64,000 bases of DNA from Holothuria scabra (taxonomy: Eukaryota; Echinodermata; Holothuroidea; Aspidochirotida; Holothuriidae), in contig CM074193.1 of assembly GCA_037179385.1 (NCBI GenBank), positions 42,440,846 to 42,504,845 of the forward strand. The letters are read 5' to 3'. Below the pieces are notes generated by a model. It was given only the letters and a program-made list of their open reading frames with translations. It searched no databases and was not told where the DNA came from. Positions within the stretch are counted from its first letter, which is position 1. Every line of letters begins with the position of its first letter. This document shows, in pieces, positions 22,880 through 33,440 of the stretch. The position numbers were made by a program, and so were the translations under genes.

Positions 22880-23570
22880 GTTTTCTGGGGAAGACAGTGG
22901 TTGCCGTAAACAAAGGACTGCACCATTGGTGCAAACGACAGCACTCTGAAGGTGCTTCTTTAACACTTGTAAGGTACAGGACTTGAGCACTTGCTAGAGC
23001 TACCAGACAACACCAATGGGCGGTGCAAAAGCAGTTTTATTGGCACTTATAAGAGCCCTAATAGGGACTGCACCGTCGGTGCTACCGTATCACTTCTTCG
23101 GGTGCATTAGAGACAGCACCTGGGAGGTGCGGCAGTAAAAAGCACTTGCAAGAGCTGTCCAGACATCTCAGAGTGCTGTATTTAAATCTTCAACAGTAAT
23201 AATGTATAAAATAACCTAGAAGTCTTTATTTTCGAAACTCCCTTTTTGGAGTATACTGTAATGTTTGTTTACAGCGTTAAAATCATGAAATAAACCAATT
23301 CAAATAATTATGGATACGTGTAAGCACTGTGTTATGTTAGGTGACAGATGCCTGATAAAAGTCAAAACCAAAGATACAGATATTCTGATAGAAATTTAGC
23401 TTTTTTTGAAACTTTTTTCCATCTAAATTTGTTCCGCCCACTTTTCTGTTATGACAGCACTATGAAAGTGCTGTATAATTAGCACTTTAAAAGTGCTGAA
23501 ACAGCACTTTTGGTGCTGATTAAATTCAGCACTCAGAAAGTGCTATTAAAGTAGCACTTCAGTTATTACA
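22880..23570. repeat. Cluster of AGCACTTT / AAAGTGCT hairpins
   Basis: In 23450-23565 AGCACTTT and AAAGTGCT alternate several times, giving consecutive small hairpins such as AGCACTTTAAAAGTGCT. Looser GCACT...GGTGC pairs continue back to 22930. No target duplication is evident. It is a probable MITE or foldback remnant. Confidence 0.6.
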
Positions 23571-25012
23571 CACTCACGATCATGGTTAAATCCTTTGAAG
23601 GACATAAGGCAGAAATACAAAAATCTTCCGCTACTCACTTTTTTCTCAGTTTTCTCAGGTTTATATGATCATGCATTTGAACATACAACTGAGTATATTG
23701 AGCAAAAAGAACTTGTCCCTCTTCCTACACGGAACGAATGCAGGTACTTGGAAAATGATTTTTGAAGTGAATACTTAACTGCACTACTCTTCATCCATTA
23801 CTCGGCACAAATGTACCATTTGGTGAAATTAAAATGGACGTTAAGGAAATCTTTGTACCTTTAGATAACTTCAAGGCAAATTTATACACTTGCAATGGCC
23901 AGGTAACAGAACCAAAAGCTGAAAAAGCTGAGAAACGCCAATACATATCCCTAAATGACATGCAGGTAACAGAAAGTGCTTAAATTTTGACGAATTCTCA
24001 TGTGTATGCTTGTAATGGTCAACTCGAAATGGACTTCATCTTTACAGGACTGTAATTCCGTCATTTTAGCGTTCTTTTAGTTCAATATTTCACAGTTGTT
24101 ATAGAAAAGTGACAGCATTTACTTAATCCATGAAAAGTATCAACAAATTATGCAAATTCGCCACCATTTTGGATTTATGCAAATTATTTCCCTTTTGAAA
24201 CGACACGTATTTAATATGTTCCTCTTTTCTCATCCAAACACAGGACATTAAAAGTTACTTTAACTTAAGTTCTACTTTGTAGGTCAAGAAATATTCAACA
24301 CTTAATACTTTAAAGTCCAGCTGCGGTGAATATCTTTATGCACATTATCATACATGTGTTATTAAATGTATCATGTTAAATTCATATGAAATCATTATTG
24401 TTGAATAGTGATAATAAGCACTTTTAACTCTTAAAATGGAAATATTCTATAGGATTTCATGAAAAATTCCCAAAATTGTGAAACGTTGTCTCCAGTTTGG
24501 AATTACGCAAATGAGTTTCAATGTGACATAGAAAAATATGTATAGTTGGCTATCATTTTGTATTCAAAACTTTGGTTTATTACTTATTTCTCTACAATTC
24601 TGTATTTGATAAGTCAATTAATGACCCAAAGGGAATATTCCCAAGTTTCAGTCGTGGTCATTTGTTTAAGCAAATAGGCAAGTGTCTACTATTGAATATG
24701 TCGCATAACATGACGATTATGTTGAGTGCATGTTGTAGCAACATTTTGAGCGCAAATAAGTCAAAAGCCGTCTTTAGAAACTCTTCAAATGATTAAAACC
24801 TTTTCTTTTAAGAAAATCACAAAATTTATAAGCTCCTGACTCCATTTTGGATTTATGAAACTGAATTTCCGATTATATTAACAAGAACCATCTATGCATT
24901 TAAGGAGACTTACAGGCAGTACTCTAATACCTACCTTTCAATGCCCTTTTAATACAGCGATGGCAATTGAAGGTGGTTTATCACTCGGTTATATTACTCG
25001 AAACTTTTAATA
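23571..25012. other. No gene seen
   Basis: AT-rich intronic sequence with a few CAAATTATGC-type repeated words. Nothing is called. Confidence 0.5.
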
Positions 25013-25065
25013 GCACTGGCTTAGACGGGGGGGACAAGGGGGCCATGCCCCTGACGTACTCTAAA
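25013..25065 (+). mobile_element. hAT-like terminus with G tract
   Basis: CACTGGCTTAGACGGGGGGG followed by ACAAGGGGGCCATGCCCC closely matches the minus-strand start at 32367 (CACTGGCGCAGACGAAGAGG, then ACAAGGGGGCCATGTCCCC). CANTGGC starts are seen at hAT-type ends. The partner end of this copy is uncertain. Confidence 0.45.
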
Positions 25066-25789
25066 CTAATGCACTTGAAATGTCATACTGTATAAACAAG
25101 AAACATTTTCCAGAGTTCGTTTCGGCATGTATGTTGATGTCGAACGGTGCACGCTGAACGCAAGCACGATTTCAATATCCAATAGCAAAATCGATAGTTG
25201 ATCAATTGCTTGAAGACATTAAAGTGTACCTCAAGTCAAAAAAGTCACAAATGTATAACTTAGGGCATGAAAAATTAATCCTCACAGTCCAACTCCCATC
25301 TTCATAGGGCATTCCTGGACTGAGATATAAAATGTTGAAGTTTATTCACTTAAAACAAATAATTCCGTTACGCAATAATTTGTGACTCTCTTGTTGTACA
25401 ACTCACAGAACCTGCTTTGTTTTCCTTTAAAATTAAAAATGTTTTGACCTCGAACACTTCATGTTTGCTTGCACGACATGTTGCACAGAGAGGGTTTAAT
25501 TACTTACATCACCCCATTAGAGGAAGAGTGCTAACACACCTTGGTACAAGGTGCAATAACTTTCAGAAAAACAAAGAAATACAAAGATTGTAATTTGAGT
25601 TGTACAACAATGACATCACAAATTATTGGTCAATATACCATTTTAAATTTATTGAATACTCTTCATCATTTTATATCTCAGCTCAGAAATGTCGTATGAA
25701 GATGTTAGTTGGACTGTTTTAATTTCTGCTCCATATTCTCCAATATATATTTTGGATTTTTTTTGACTTGAGGTACCCTTTCATCAACC

Positions 25790-25960
25790 ATCTGTCACGA
25801 TAGGCTACATTGTGTTGAATCGTCATACTCTGTAAGCAGGTAGGCGGGCGGTCCGTCGTCGGCCTTTTGGCCCACGGTGAGCCATCGGAGGTCAGCCAGC
25901 TTGACTCAAAGGTGTATGACGGGTAGGAAGTTTTTACCAATAAGTCTTACACTCTTCAGC
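25790..25960 (+). repeat. Repeat shared in inverted orientation with 31870-31990
   Basis: About 120 bp around GTCCGTCGTCGGCC...GAGCCATCGGAGGTC...GTATGACGGGTAGGAAG matches the reverse complement of 31870-31990. Part of both copies can be read as WPT.SHRRS..LTQ.CM.GRK on the same relative strand, so it may derive from coding sequence, but I do not recognise the protein. Confidence 0.6.
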
Positions 25961-26399
25961 AAACTCTAAAGCAACCCTGATACTTTTGCGACAATTGGCC
26001 GACCATATTTTCCTGGCTGTGGTTAATAGTTAGGCCATATGCAATGTTCAGTAACATGAATATCCGTATCAGCAGCGGAGTAGTGACCCAGAAAAGTAAA
26101 TTTGAAAAAATGGATGGAAGTTATCTGAATTTTAGGGTAAATGTCTAGAGAAATGGGGAGGTTTTTCATGCTGGACAAATACAAAATTTTCAGTAATAAG
26201 TTCCAGTCTAAGGACCTAGATTTGGTGACGGCATTGGAGACAGTGTTCATGTTTATAAGGAAATCCTTCTGCAGATGAGTAATTATGAAGAAGACTGTTT
26301 TTTTCTCTTGTGTTCTCTTGTGTGTATTGACTCCATCATCTCACGTCGTCCCAAGAAGCTGTTTTAACTTGTGAGTGTTCTGAAAATAAACACCACAGG

Positions 26400-26940
26400 C
26401 GTACGAGGCGGGGATAAGAGGGGCACTGTGCCCCCCTTCCTCTACCCAATTCCTTCAAAATCAAATTCGGTCAGGAACTTGGGGAAAATTCAGGCAGTCA
26501 AATGAAAAAATGGCATGGTTTTCATAAAATTCCTAAGCGGGGCTCAGATCATTAATAGATACGCTCAAAGAAGACAGATGTCATAGTCAAGCTATAAAAA
26601 ATCAACGACAACATTCAAAAAGTCGCCAAACTTTCCGGCAGTGGAAAAGGCTTATATTTGGAGTTTTGCCTAATAATCTTCCACAACACAATGCCCGAAA
26701 TGATCAAATATCAAGCATTTGCCCGAAAATATAAAAGAATCAAAAAAGTAACGTGTATACGCAAAATCAATTGAAAGAAATAAAAATATCGCGACACATT
26801 TTGGAAACCTGTCGGTTAAAAGGAACAATCATTCTTCAGCCTGTTTTCAACTTTTGTGCAACACAGTGTCCGAAATGGCCGATTTACGTTTCGTGGAATA
26901 ACTTCGGTTGCAAATTTACTTTTCTACAATTTACAGTCAT
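26400..26940. repeat. G/C-tract element start and TTGCCCGAA-family repeat
   Basis: CACAGGCGTACGAGGCGGGG at 26395 followed by GGCACTGTGCCCCCC looks like another hAT-type end. Then ACAATGCCCGAAATGATCAAATAT and TTTGCCCGAAAATATAAAAG match the family at 1880-3190 and 32790-33440. Confidence 0.4.
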
Positions 26941-27129
26941 AATTGAGATTGCCTCATGTTACTCGGTTTGATCCAGTTGTTCGTGTAGAAATGTTTCCTG
27001 GGATAGATGTTTACCAGCAAATGATCATAATCCCTGCTAGTCGGCTTAAAAGTATCAAATTTACCCACATACAAACCCTCCTCACCTAATACCCAAGACA
27101 CATATAAGAAGGCGTTCAAGAATGAAGAC

Positions 27130-30037
27130 TAATGGTCAAATTTGCCCCAGATCGAAACAAAGAACGGTGGTTAGTCTCTGCAGTTTATTTGGAAGCCGTC
27201 TGATCATTTTGCAATTTTCTCATTATTTGTTAAGGTGAACAGATCATTGCAAATAACTTAAAATAAAAACTGCTTAAACTCTACCTAAATACATGGGAAA
27301 TGCCATAACCGGCCATCTGAGGGGTCGCGGCATTTCTGAATTTTCTCAACCTTTCGCCTCAATCGATGATAGATAGCCTTTCGGTATGTTTGCCCCCCCC
27401 CCCCTTACCGTGGCTCCGCCACTGTTTTGCGGGTAATGTATGCGAAAAAGATCGCAAGTATTTTGACGTTTTAAGTATTTTGAGTATTTTGATGCCTTCC
27501 GATAAATCACAAAAGACAATGACATGATGTCTACAAGAAAATACTATTGTAAGATGCAGTTTTACAGAAACATGATCCCAAAGGGTTTCAAAATACTGTG
27601 ACCTTGACATATTATATTTCAATATAATATACTTCGTTATATTATTTTACTTCGAGCGTTCCACACATCAGATGATCAAAAGGTCACATGAATACACTGG
27701 GAGATTATTGCGGATCAATTGCCCTCATATTACACATTGTACAAGTTTCTTTCGATTTTTCCCTTTAATAGGAGTTGTAACAAAATCATATGCAATATCC
27801 TGTTCTTCGAAGCATTGTACGAATAATGTGCAACCTGCGGTTCAAAATAAAGAACATACGGAAACCATTATGCCAATACAGAAATTTTGTAAGTTGCGTG
27901 AAAAGCTGTTATCAGAATTTCCTTGGGATGAAATTCTAAAACAACATTTGAGGTATTTCATGGATTTGGTGTGGTTTAAAGAGTTCAGGTTGGACAATGT
28001 TGATGAAGAAAACAGTCTGATTTTCCCTTCCTTTGTAAGCGAATGACAATCTATGAAAAATATATCTTTTCAGGAAAGAATCTTAGATCGAGAACTTTTT
28101 GCATATGTCATGCTTACTAAGCCTCGGAGAGTTGAAATGAACTTGAATATTTCTCTGCTTAATGCTTGTTTCAAACGGTAATATTAAAATCTGAAAGAAT
28201 GGATCTACAACCTTTAAGTGGCAAGCTAAAACGTACAATACATAACTTTAATGAGAGTGTCGGCACCCCTTCACAAAACCTCTGTCACGACTACATTAAT
28301 AATCAAATCCTCTGTCACGACCACCTTCAAAATCAAAAACTCAAACAACCTCAAAATAGTTCTTAACACTTGTTTGAACACGGACAGGGACAAAAAGCAA
28401 AGCAGCCCAAACGATGACAGCCCAAAGAGCGAAAAAGGCAACGGCAAACTTTTCTTTGATAAAAAATAGCCCAACGATATTGTGAGATATTGTGATGGGT
28501 GAGCCTAAACGTTTGAATGGTTTTCATTATGTACAGTACATTACTCTCTGGAAATTTATTTGGCTAGAGTTTTCTCCATTAGCTTTTCGAGAAAACCGAA
28601 GGAGTGAAAGCCCACTTGCGAGGTTTTTAAACTGCACATTTCCGTCTTCAAGGTGAGAACATGTTGAAAAGTCATTTGAAAGAGAGAGAACAAATAATAT
28701 TTCCAAAATGAAGTTGTACCTTCCTTGTTATCCTTTTATCTCCACTAAAAACGCTTTAAAGAACTCTGGTCTTTGTTCTGCTTCATGTATTCGTTACATT
28801 TACATACTTTTGCATCACTTACGTGTGTGCACACAAGCATGGCATTGTGTTGGATCTTATTTCGCAGTGCTGAACGCCAACTGGCTACCATCACGCTTTG
28901 CGTTACGAGATGGCTGACTGACTACACATGCACTGCAAACAGAATCGTAGCATAAACAAAGCGAAATTAACCGTCTTCAGGAATATTTGAAAAATTTATC
29001 AACGGACCTATGTCACAAAGTATATTTCCTGTCTTAATGTGTGTATTCGGTAATTGTTGGACAGCTTCAGGATGATATCGGGACAAATTTGTGACCCTTC
29101 GCGAACGTTCGGGAAGGGTGACATAAAATCGCCCGATGCTACTTGGGCCTTTTTTCCGGTAGTTTGGCCTAAAATTGGTTTTACGAACACTTTCGATGTT
29201 AGTCTGGTAAGTGGCATAGTTTCATTGATCATAATTGGATGTAAACAGAAAAAATAAGCCATTCTTTTTTCTAAGTGCACATTTCCATTAGCGGCTAAAA
29301 TTAAAAATTGTGTAACGTTATCAGAGCTTAATATATTTCGGTGACCCCGACGTCAGCTTCGCAAATGTTATAACCTATCAAAAAGTCCTACTGATGAGCG
29401 ATTGAGCCGATATCGCTGTGAAATGAATGTTTGGAAGTGAAAAAAAAACCATATCCCGTCTATTAAAATATTTTGCCGTCCATCAAGTCGTTGCGGCCTT
29501 TGTCTGACGTCGTAAGTATGACTTCGGTACACCAGATCTATACATATCTCATAACACATTCAATTTGCATCCAACTTGAAGTTGGGAAGCCGGGCGTTCG
29601 AGTCTTGGCCTGATCTTACCGACGACTTTAAAAATGGAACTTTCTGTCTTTGTGTTTGATGCTCAGAACAAACAATGCAGTAGGAAAAACACGCCAATGA
29701 GCCACAAAAAGAAAAAAAGGTCCGCAAGACTTGCACCAATTGATTGGAACCTGGACCGTAAAACGCCATGTAACAAACTCATGAGGTATTTTCTCAGTTG
29801 CGTGTGATTGCTGAATGCGTGAAAGTCAACGTATATATTGTATGATCATGTCAACCTGTCGAATTTCTTTGGGGGCATTGCTAGCCAATTCTTAAGCACT
29901 TTGTTTAATTAATGTCAATATACATACCTTTATTTGCCGTGCATGATTTGATGTGTGTTGTTGGGTGTATAAATGTCAGCCAGGGAATAATAGCTAAAGT
30001 TCACTCCCTTATCATTGTTGTGTCTGATTAATTGCAG
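27130..30037. other. No gene seen; small repeats
   Basis: A C tract at 27390-27403 precedes GTGGCTCCGCCACTG, another possible hAT-type end. A CTCTGTCACGAC direct repeat is at 28280-28325. The 124-codon plus frame at 27672-28046 and the 90-codon minus frame at 29280-29008 have no recognised motif. GCGTTCGAGTCTTGG at 29597 resembles a tRNA B box but has no partner A box that I can see. Confidence 0.35.
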
Positions 30038-30105
30038 AATATATTTTTGACCGCATCACGGAACATAAAACTTGGAGACTTTGGCATCGCCAAAATCCTA
30101 GAAAG
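30038..30105 (+). CDS. Nek-family kinase exon (DFG)
   Basis: The acceptor TTAATTGCAG ends at 30037 and the donor GTACGT starts at 30106. The 68-bp exon holds 22 codons plus AG of a split codon. It begins NIFLT, completing HRDVKPTNIFLT with the first exon, so the Asn that binds Mg and the NIFLT strand typical of Nek kinases are both present. It ends with KLGDFGIAKILE, which contains the DFG metal-binding Asp. It enters in phase 0 and leaves in phase 2. Together with its fit to the upstream exon across 28.7 kb, this is strong evidence for a real gene. Confidence 0.9.
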
Positions 30106-31179
30106 GTACGTATTGTATCCTCTACGGTCTTTTCCTACAGTTAAAAGCAAGTTGAGTGTTTTACAGTAAAGAAGTCATTTAAAAATGATCTTTGCATGAG
30201 CGCCTAATGGTTATATATACTAGTCATATTTTCAATTACACATACGTGCGCATGGTAATGAGTAGTTTTGAACATACTGATATGTGTTGTGGCCTAGAAT
30301 TTTACTCATGAGAACATGGTGATTTTTATTAACAGTCTCTGTTGCAGGCCATCGTAATTTGTCCAATCGTTCATACCACGAAAAGATTCTAACTATGAGA
30401 AGTTATTTTAAGCTATTGTTTGCAATAAAATGTTCCCTTAAGTAAACAATGAGCAAATTGCAAAATCGAATTACATGAAACTATCTCAATCGTGACTGCA
30501 AATTGTGAAAGAAGTGTAAACATATTTCCAATCGAAGTTATCAAACAAAAGGTACACTGTCCAACTATATGTCTAAGGCTAATAAGTGAGGGTTGATTCT
30601 TAATCCACAGTCGACTATGACAATGAGTTGACTACAAGTTTTTTTACAAAAAAGTTTAAGAACTTCGTCTGTATCCATGATGCTTACCATGTCTCGTTCA
30701 ACAGAGAGAAGCATGATGGAAATAAACCGTGTTTGTGTCATATTGGAGCGGAGCTTAGATTTAATAACAACCATTTTGAAAAAAAGCTTTTTCTGCTGAG
30801 GCTTTAGTAACTGCATCTTGGCAAACCCTACCAATACTTTAAAGAGACATTTGTACTCATTGGTACATCCCTATATTTGCAAGTGTTTTAAATTTTGAAA
30901 AATCGTACCTCAGACAACCGGAAATGGTATTCCCCAGGCGTAGGAGGATGATCTAAGCAACCACTATTTTAATCAGAAAACTATCATATAAAATGCACCA
31001 ACACCATTGGATAAAAATGTGCTTTTTCGGGTAAAAATAAAACGAAATTGAAAATATGTTAATGTATTTAATCCATTACGACTCTTGGCTTAATTGAATG
31101 TATATATTGAATTGATAAAATTGTCTATGTGCCTGCACAAACTCCAGGCTATAAATGACTTTACTTCATGTTTTGATAA

Positions 31180-31620
31180 ACTGTCACCTTTCGAGGCGGT
31201 TTTAAGTGAATTATGGGGCAAACTTGCTGGAAGGTATTCTCACACTCTGTCATTTAATATTACAAAGCAAAATTACCCGATTTTCATAACCATTGCCCAA
31301 ATTTTTCTCTAAGGGCAGGATACAGGGCAAACTATTGGGCACTGTACCTAAGCACACTTCTTTTCGTCCATTGAATTAATTTGGTAACCAGAAACGTCCC
31401 AGCATTTTCAACAATCGCCCGAATATGTTAAAATTTCAGGCAAAGTATTTTCAAGACTAAAGTATAAGATGAAGCTGTGGAAAACCTTTTTTCACAAGTT
31501 ACCAGAATGTGTCGCAAATCTTTATTTTCTAGGAAATTTCGGTTAGAACATAGCGTTTTCTGTTTTAGGGCAAAGATATGAAAGTATTAAGATAACTATT
31601 CATTCCGGACATTATGTGGC
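31180..31620. repeat. TTGCCCGAA-family repeat
   Basis: Repeated GGGCAAACT, CATTGCCCAAAT, ATCGCCCGAATATG and TTTCAGGCAAAG phrases match the family at 1880-3190. No coding content. Confidence 0.4.
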
Positions 31621-31647
31621 ACAAAAGGAACACCTGACAAACACGAA

Positions 31648-31725
31648 TGGGCCCCAGCTGGGACCCAGCAAGTAGCCCTGCTGAAACCCAGTTGGGGCCC
31701 AGCTGGGAATGTTGGCTGGGTTTTA
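31648..31725. repeat. GGGCCCAGCTGGGA repeat
   Basis: Copies of (G)GCCCAGCTGGGA and CCCAGC(A/T) form a short GC-rich, palindromic repeat unlike the surrounding AT-rich sequence. Confidence 0.6.
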
Positions 31726-31869
31726 ACCGACAGGCTTTCCAAATGTGTCACGACTTCTTTTACCTCTTAGATTTTTCGTTAATATGTTACCCTTATGATA
31801 CTTTTCTATTTTCGGGCAAATCATTGTAAGAATTTGGATATTCGATCATTTCTGGCATTTCAGGCTTGG

Positions 31870-31990
31870 CGGACTCTGATTGGTGAAATCTTCCTACCTA
31901 TCATGCACTTTTGTGTCAAGCAAGAGGACCTTCGATGGCTCTTCGTCGGCCAAATTGTCGTCGACGGACTGCCCACTTACAAGGGATGAT
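31870..31990 (-). repeat. Inverted partner of the 25790-25960 repeat
   Basis: The reverse complement contains GCAGTCCGTCGACGAC...GAGCCATCGAAGGTCCTC...GTGCATGATAGGTAGGAAG, matching 25855-25935 at about 75-80% by eye. Confidence 0.6.
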
Positions 31991-32279
31991 GCATCAGTAT
32001 ATTGTAGGGCTTCGTGACTTTTGGTTGATTAATGTCTGCAAGCGATAGATGAACTATCCATTTTGGGTGGTGATATAGGTTATTAAAAAGGTGATTGCGT
32101 TCGGCGTGCAATGTTGGACATCAAGGTACACGCAGAGACAACCCTGAAAATGTTTATTAATAACACAGTACGACCCTATTAATTATAAAGTATGACGTTT
32201 ACAGAGCATAGGGCCAGCTTAGGTCAGGCCGACAAACGTACTGTTTACTGGCAGTCGCAATTAATTTAATCGTTTACTT

Positions 32280-32367
32280 TTCCATTCATTTCTTTTTGGG
32301 GCGGGCATGAGGAGGGGGACATGGCCCCCTTGTGACCCCCCCCCCCCCTCTTCGTCTGCGCCAGTGA
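32280..32367 (-). mobile_element. hAT-like terminus with G tract (inverted)
   Basis: On the minus strand CACTGGCGCAGACGAAGAGG, a G homopolymer and CAAGGGGGCCATGTCCCC appear in the same order as at 25013. With 25790/31870 it suggests two copies of one family facing each other. Confidence 0.45.
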
Positions 32368-32789
32368 CTCTGACGATCTATTTGTCAAACTCCGTGGAGT
32401 ACACACTTCTTTAAAAAGGATATATTAACAAGACTTCAATTATACATACTGTTCGATTTGTTGAACTTGGAAATTATTCCTCCCATGTCATTTTTGTCCT
32501 TTTATTTATTAAAGATTGTCATAAAGGTTTGTAGTGCAATGGGTGACAATTCAAGCTCTCAAACCAAATCTCAAATCAAATCTAAACTGGCTCCACGTGG
32601 ATCGTACATAAAAATCAGATTCAAGGTAACACTTCCTTGAACTTAAGGTTTCATACTATGTGTTGTGAGCCCAGTGACTTACTTACTGCAATGAAAGGAA
32701 AAAGTTGGAATAAATTTCTGATTACAAGTATTCTTAAAGGAATAAATCATGACTCGATACACTTTTTATGACCGAACCTCCTGCGCGGG

Positions 32790-33440
32790 CAAGGGTCTGG
32801 AAAAATTCGGGCACCCTTTTGAGTCTTAAGAAATTTGGCATACAAGGCTTTTAAACTTTTATGCGTGTCCGAATTCTTAAAAGAAATTGCCCGAAAAAAA
32901 TGTACCGTCGTCAGTGTGACCTTTCCATGAAAAATTCAATGCAACTTCTAAAATAACCGACCCAAGTAAGTTCAAAGCATTTTCCCATGAGACTTACTCC
33001 ATACTCGTAAATGGGGCCAAATGTCCGAATTCGTCCAAAATTTGCCAAGAAAATATTTAGTATATTATCCTACGGCATGTATTAAGACTAACATTTTTAT
33101 GAAAAATCAAAGAGAGTACAAAATTCGCCAATCATTCGGGCAGCTTGGATATGTATTTCTCATCCTCCTTTCATAGTCTGCACAAAACAATGCCAGATAT
33201 TCTCGAATATACAAATTCTTTCAACAATTTGCCCGCAAAATAAAAGGGTGTCAAAGTCAAAAGAATAGAAACTTTTACAAAAGATGTGGGCCACTTATGA
33301 ACAAAAACTAATATATACCCAGTTTATGCCCTTAAAAAAACTTAAATTAAAATATTCGAGCGAAAGTTTTAGGATTGTTTCAATTGCCAAATTACATGGA
33401 TATACAAGAGGGTAAACAGGAATATTCAGGCCCAACATTT
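32790..33440. repeat. TTGCCCGAA-family repeat
   Basis: GAAATTGCCCGAAAAAAATG, CATTCGGGCAGCTTGG, ACAAAACAATGCCAGATATT and TTTGCCCGCAAAATAAAAG recur. This is the best preserved copy along with 1880-3190. Confidence 0.5.

Larger units (their letters stand above)
1289..30037 (+). other. Nek intron, about 28.7 kb
   Basis: The donor GTAAGT at 1289 and the acceptor TTAATTGCAG ending at 30037 join two kinase exons in phase 0. The intron contains the pseudogene pair Y/X on the opposite strand, a foldback element, several MITEs and satellite-like repeats, listed separately. Confidence 0.8.

Noticed and set aside
23450..23565. AAGTGCT words as microRNA seeds or targets (miR-17/302-like)
   Set aside because: The words are part of alternating inverted repeats and that miRNA group is vertebrate-centred. 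There is no precursor shape of the right size.
27672..28046. 124-codon plus-strand frame
   Set aside because: No recognisable domain and isolated in AT-rich intron.
29576..29630. tRNA/SINE B-box-like GCGTTCGAGTCTTGG
   Set aside because: No A box or cloverleaf found around it.
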